Below are positions 4,127 through 5,518 of a stretch of 5,518 nt of DNA, piece after piece (position 1 is the first letter of the stretch; every line of letters begins with the position of its first letter). Location of the stretch: contig JAHFAP010000213.1 of the NCBI GenBank assembly GCA_023250495.1, positions 1-5,518 of the forward strand. The letters run 5' to 3'. Both the position numbers and the translations under genes were made by a program. Under the pieces are notes generated by a model that saw only the letters and a list, made by a program, of their open reading frames with translations, was not told where the DNA came from and made no database searches. The DNA comes from Deltaproteobacteria bacterium (GTDB lineage: Bacteria > Desulfobacterota > Binatia > UBA9968).

Positions 4127-5518
4127 CTACTCTACGGTCACGCTCTTGGCGAGATTGCGCGGCTGATCGATGTCGGTGCCGCGCTCGACGGCGACATGAT
4201 AGGCCAGAAGCTGGAGGGGAATCGTGAGCACGACAGGCGTGAGGAAGTGGGAGGCTTCAGGCACGACTAAGCTCCGGTAGGCCGTCGCTCGAACGGTGCC
4301 GTCGTCGCAATCGGTCAGCGCGATGACCTTTCCTCCTCTGGCCTCCACCTCTTTGAGATTCGACAGCGTCTTTTGAAAATGGCGGTCCCGGGGCAAAAGG
4401 ACCACCACCGGCATCTTTTCGTCGATTAAAGCAATGGGTCCATGTTTCATCTCACCGGCCGGGTATCCCTCAGCGTGGATGTAAGATATCTCTTTCAACT
4501 TGAGCGCTCCTTCGAGCGCGATCGGGTAGTTGATCCCTCGGCCGAGATAGAGAAAGTCTGAGGCGCTGCTCAGCTCCCGGGCTAGGGTTTTCAGCTCGCC
4601 GTCAAGCTTGAGCGCCTCTTCAACCCAATGGGGAAGGTGCATGAGATCTTCTAAGAGTCGCTTGGCTTCAGCTCTCGGAAGGCGGCCGTTCAGCCTTCCC
4701 AGACCGATCGCTAGCAGGTAGAGAGCGGTGAGCTGGGAGGTGAAAGCCTTGGTGCTGGCCACGCTGATCTCAGGGCCGGCGTGGGTATAAAAGACTCCGT
4801 CCGATTTTTGCGCCAGCGTGGAATCGACCACGTTGCACACGGAGATCACCTTGGCCTTTTTTTTCCGCGCCATCTCCACCGCGGCCAGAGTGTCGGCTGT
4901 CTCCCCGGATTGACTGACGAGCAGTAAGAGGGAGCGGGAGTCGATGAGGGGAGAGCGGTAGCGGAACTCCGATCCGTAGTCCACCTCGGCCGGGATCCGG
5001 GCAATCTCCTCGAGCATGAATTTTCCCACCAGCGCGGCATGCCAGGCGGTGCCGCAGGCGACCAGGTGAATTTTCTTGGCCTGACGCGCCTGGCTTGCGC
5101 TAAGCGGGATCCCCTCGAGCGCGACCGCGCCTTCTCTCAGCGATATCCGGCCGCGGAACGTATCGGTGATGGCCCGAGGTTGCTCGTGGATCTCCTTGAG
5201 CATGAAGTGGGGGTATCCTCCCTTGCGCGCAGCCACAGCATCCCAAGTGATTTCCTTGAAAGGGCGGCTGATGGTTTTTCCTCTGGTGTCAAGGACGCGA
5301 AAGCCGCCGGCCCTAACTTCAGCCACTTCGCCGTCTTCCAGAAAGGTGACCTTGCGAGTGTGATCAAGAAGGGCGGGGATGTCAGAGGCAACCAGGATTT
5401 CCCCCTCGCCCCAGCCGACCACGATGGGAGTCGAGTTCTTGGCTACGATCAGACGCTCGGGATCTTTCTGGTTAAGAAAGACCAGGGCGTAGGAGCCGTG
5501 GATTTCCCGCAGGCTCTT
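4127..5518 (-). CDS. glmS: Glutamine--fructose-6-phosphate aminotransferase (isomerizing), GlmS (5' end cut by window)
   Basis: The frame is open from the window edge at 5518 to a TAG at 4129-4127, giving 463 residues. GlmS makes glucosamine-6-phosphate from fructose-6-phosphate and glutamine, the first step to UDP-GlcNAc for peptidoglycan and LPS. E. coli GlmS has 608 residues after Met removal, so about 145 are missing here, including Cys1 and most of the glutaminase domain. Fragment residues 1-40 are the end of that domain (REIHGSYALVF, 4-14). Two SIS sugar-isomerase domains follow: CGTAWHA (155-161), the sugar-phosphate loop SQSGET (202-207) and STKAFTSQL (255-263) in the first, and EGALKLKE (336-343) and MKHGP (357-361) in the second. 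The C-terminus is DQPRNLAKSVTVE. E343, H359 and K458 lie at the same distances from the C-terminus as E. coli E488, H504 and K603. The GTG at 5422 is internal (valine), not a start. The gene converges on rlmE. Confidence 0.97.
   Translation of the reverse strand, partial: KSLREIHGSYALVFLNQKDPERLIVAKNSTPIVVGWGEGEILVASDIPALLDHTRKVTFLEDGEVAEVRAGGFRVLDTRGKTISRPFKEITWDAVAARKGGYPHFMLKEIHEQPRAITDTFRGRISLREGAVALEGIPLSASQARQAKKIHLVACGTAWHAALVGKFMLEEIARIPAEVDYGSEFRYRSPLIDSRSLLLLVSQSGETADTLAAVEMARKKKAKVISVCNVVDSTLAQKSDGVFYTHAGPEISVASTKAFTSQLTALYLLAIGLGRLNGRLPRAEAKRLLEDLMHLPHWVEEALKLDGELKTLARELSSASDFLYLGRGINYPIALEGALKLKEISYIHAEGYPAGEMKHGPIALIDEKMPVVVLLPRDRHFQKTLSNLKEVEARGGKVIALTDCDDGTVRATAYRSLVVPEASHFLTPVVLTIPLQLLAYHVAVERGTDIDQPRNLAKSVTVE

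Noticed and set aside
3968..4270. Plus-strand open frame of 100 codons through the repeat unit into glmS
   Set aside because: It consists of palindromic repeat sequence followed by antisense glmS, with no ribosome binding site or protein motif.
5420..5422. GTG as the start of glmS
   Set aside because: The reading frame continues to the window edge with conserved GlmS sequence (REIHGSYALVF), so this GTG is an internal valine codon.
1..5518. tRNA or rRNA genes, CRISPR array, transposase or defence genes
   Set aside because: I saw no cloverleaf-like sequence, regularly spaced direct repeats, or transposase or nuclease motifs. Apart from a few short gaps, conventional genes account for almost all of the window.

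Overview
This 5.5 kb window is chromosomal DNA of a Gram-negative bacterium, moderately GC-rich by eye. An OmpA-type peptidoglycan-binding envelope protein, an ornithine-lipid gene pair and a crotonase of the alicyclic dienoyl-CoA hydratase type suggest a deltaproteobacterium-like lineage (Desulfobacterota, Binatia, Methylomirabilota or Rokubacteria). That placement is inference from gene content and style; no marker here fixes it.

Layout. Positions 1-2301 hold a tight minus-strand cluster read right to left: a crotonase (2301-1540), an OlsB-like ornithine N-acyltransferase (1534-767) and an OlsA/PlsC-like lysolipid acyltransferase (780 to the window edge, C-terminus cut off). The crotonase and olsB are 5 bases apart, and olsB and olsA overlap by 14 bases, so this looks like one transcription unit. 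A 202-base divergent intergenic region (2302-2503) follows. It carries a good sigma70-type promoter and a strong Shine-Dalgarno for a secreted OmpA-family protein (2504-3262, plus). A strong intrinsic terminator (3283-3319) sits between that gene and rlmE (3345-3968, plus), the 23S rRNA 2'-O-methyltransferase. The convergent gap 3969-4126 is filled by a palindromic repeat unit: two hairpins with almost the same 11-base loop in opposite orientation, framed by an outer inverted repeat. On the right edge is glmS on the minus strand (4127-5518), lacking about its first 145 residues because the window ends.

How the genes work together. OlsB and OlsA are the two classic steps of ornithine lipid synthesis: N-acylation of ornithine with a 3-hydroxyacyl chain, then O-acylation of that hydroxyl. 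The OmpA-like protein ties the envelope to peptidoglycan, and GlmS makes glucosamine-6-phosphate for peptidoglycan and lipopolysaccharide. Much of the window is therefore envelope biogenesis, with RlmE as a ribosome-maturation housekeeping gene. The crotonase is the member whose role is least clear.

I see no defence system, CRISPR array, transposase, tRNA or rRNA, and no clearly new multi-gene system. The items most worth a second look are the REPIN-like palindrome between rlmE and glmS, the conserved-looking N-terminal module of the OmpA-family protein, the crotonase in the ornithine-lipid operon, and the terminator placed just upstream of an rlmE that lacks a Shine-Dalgarno.
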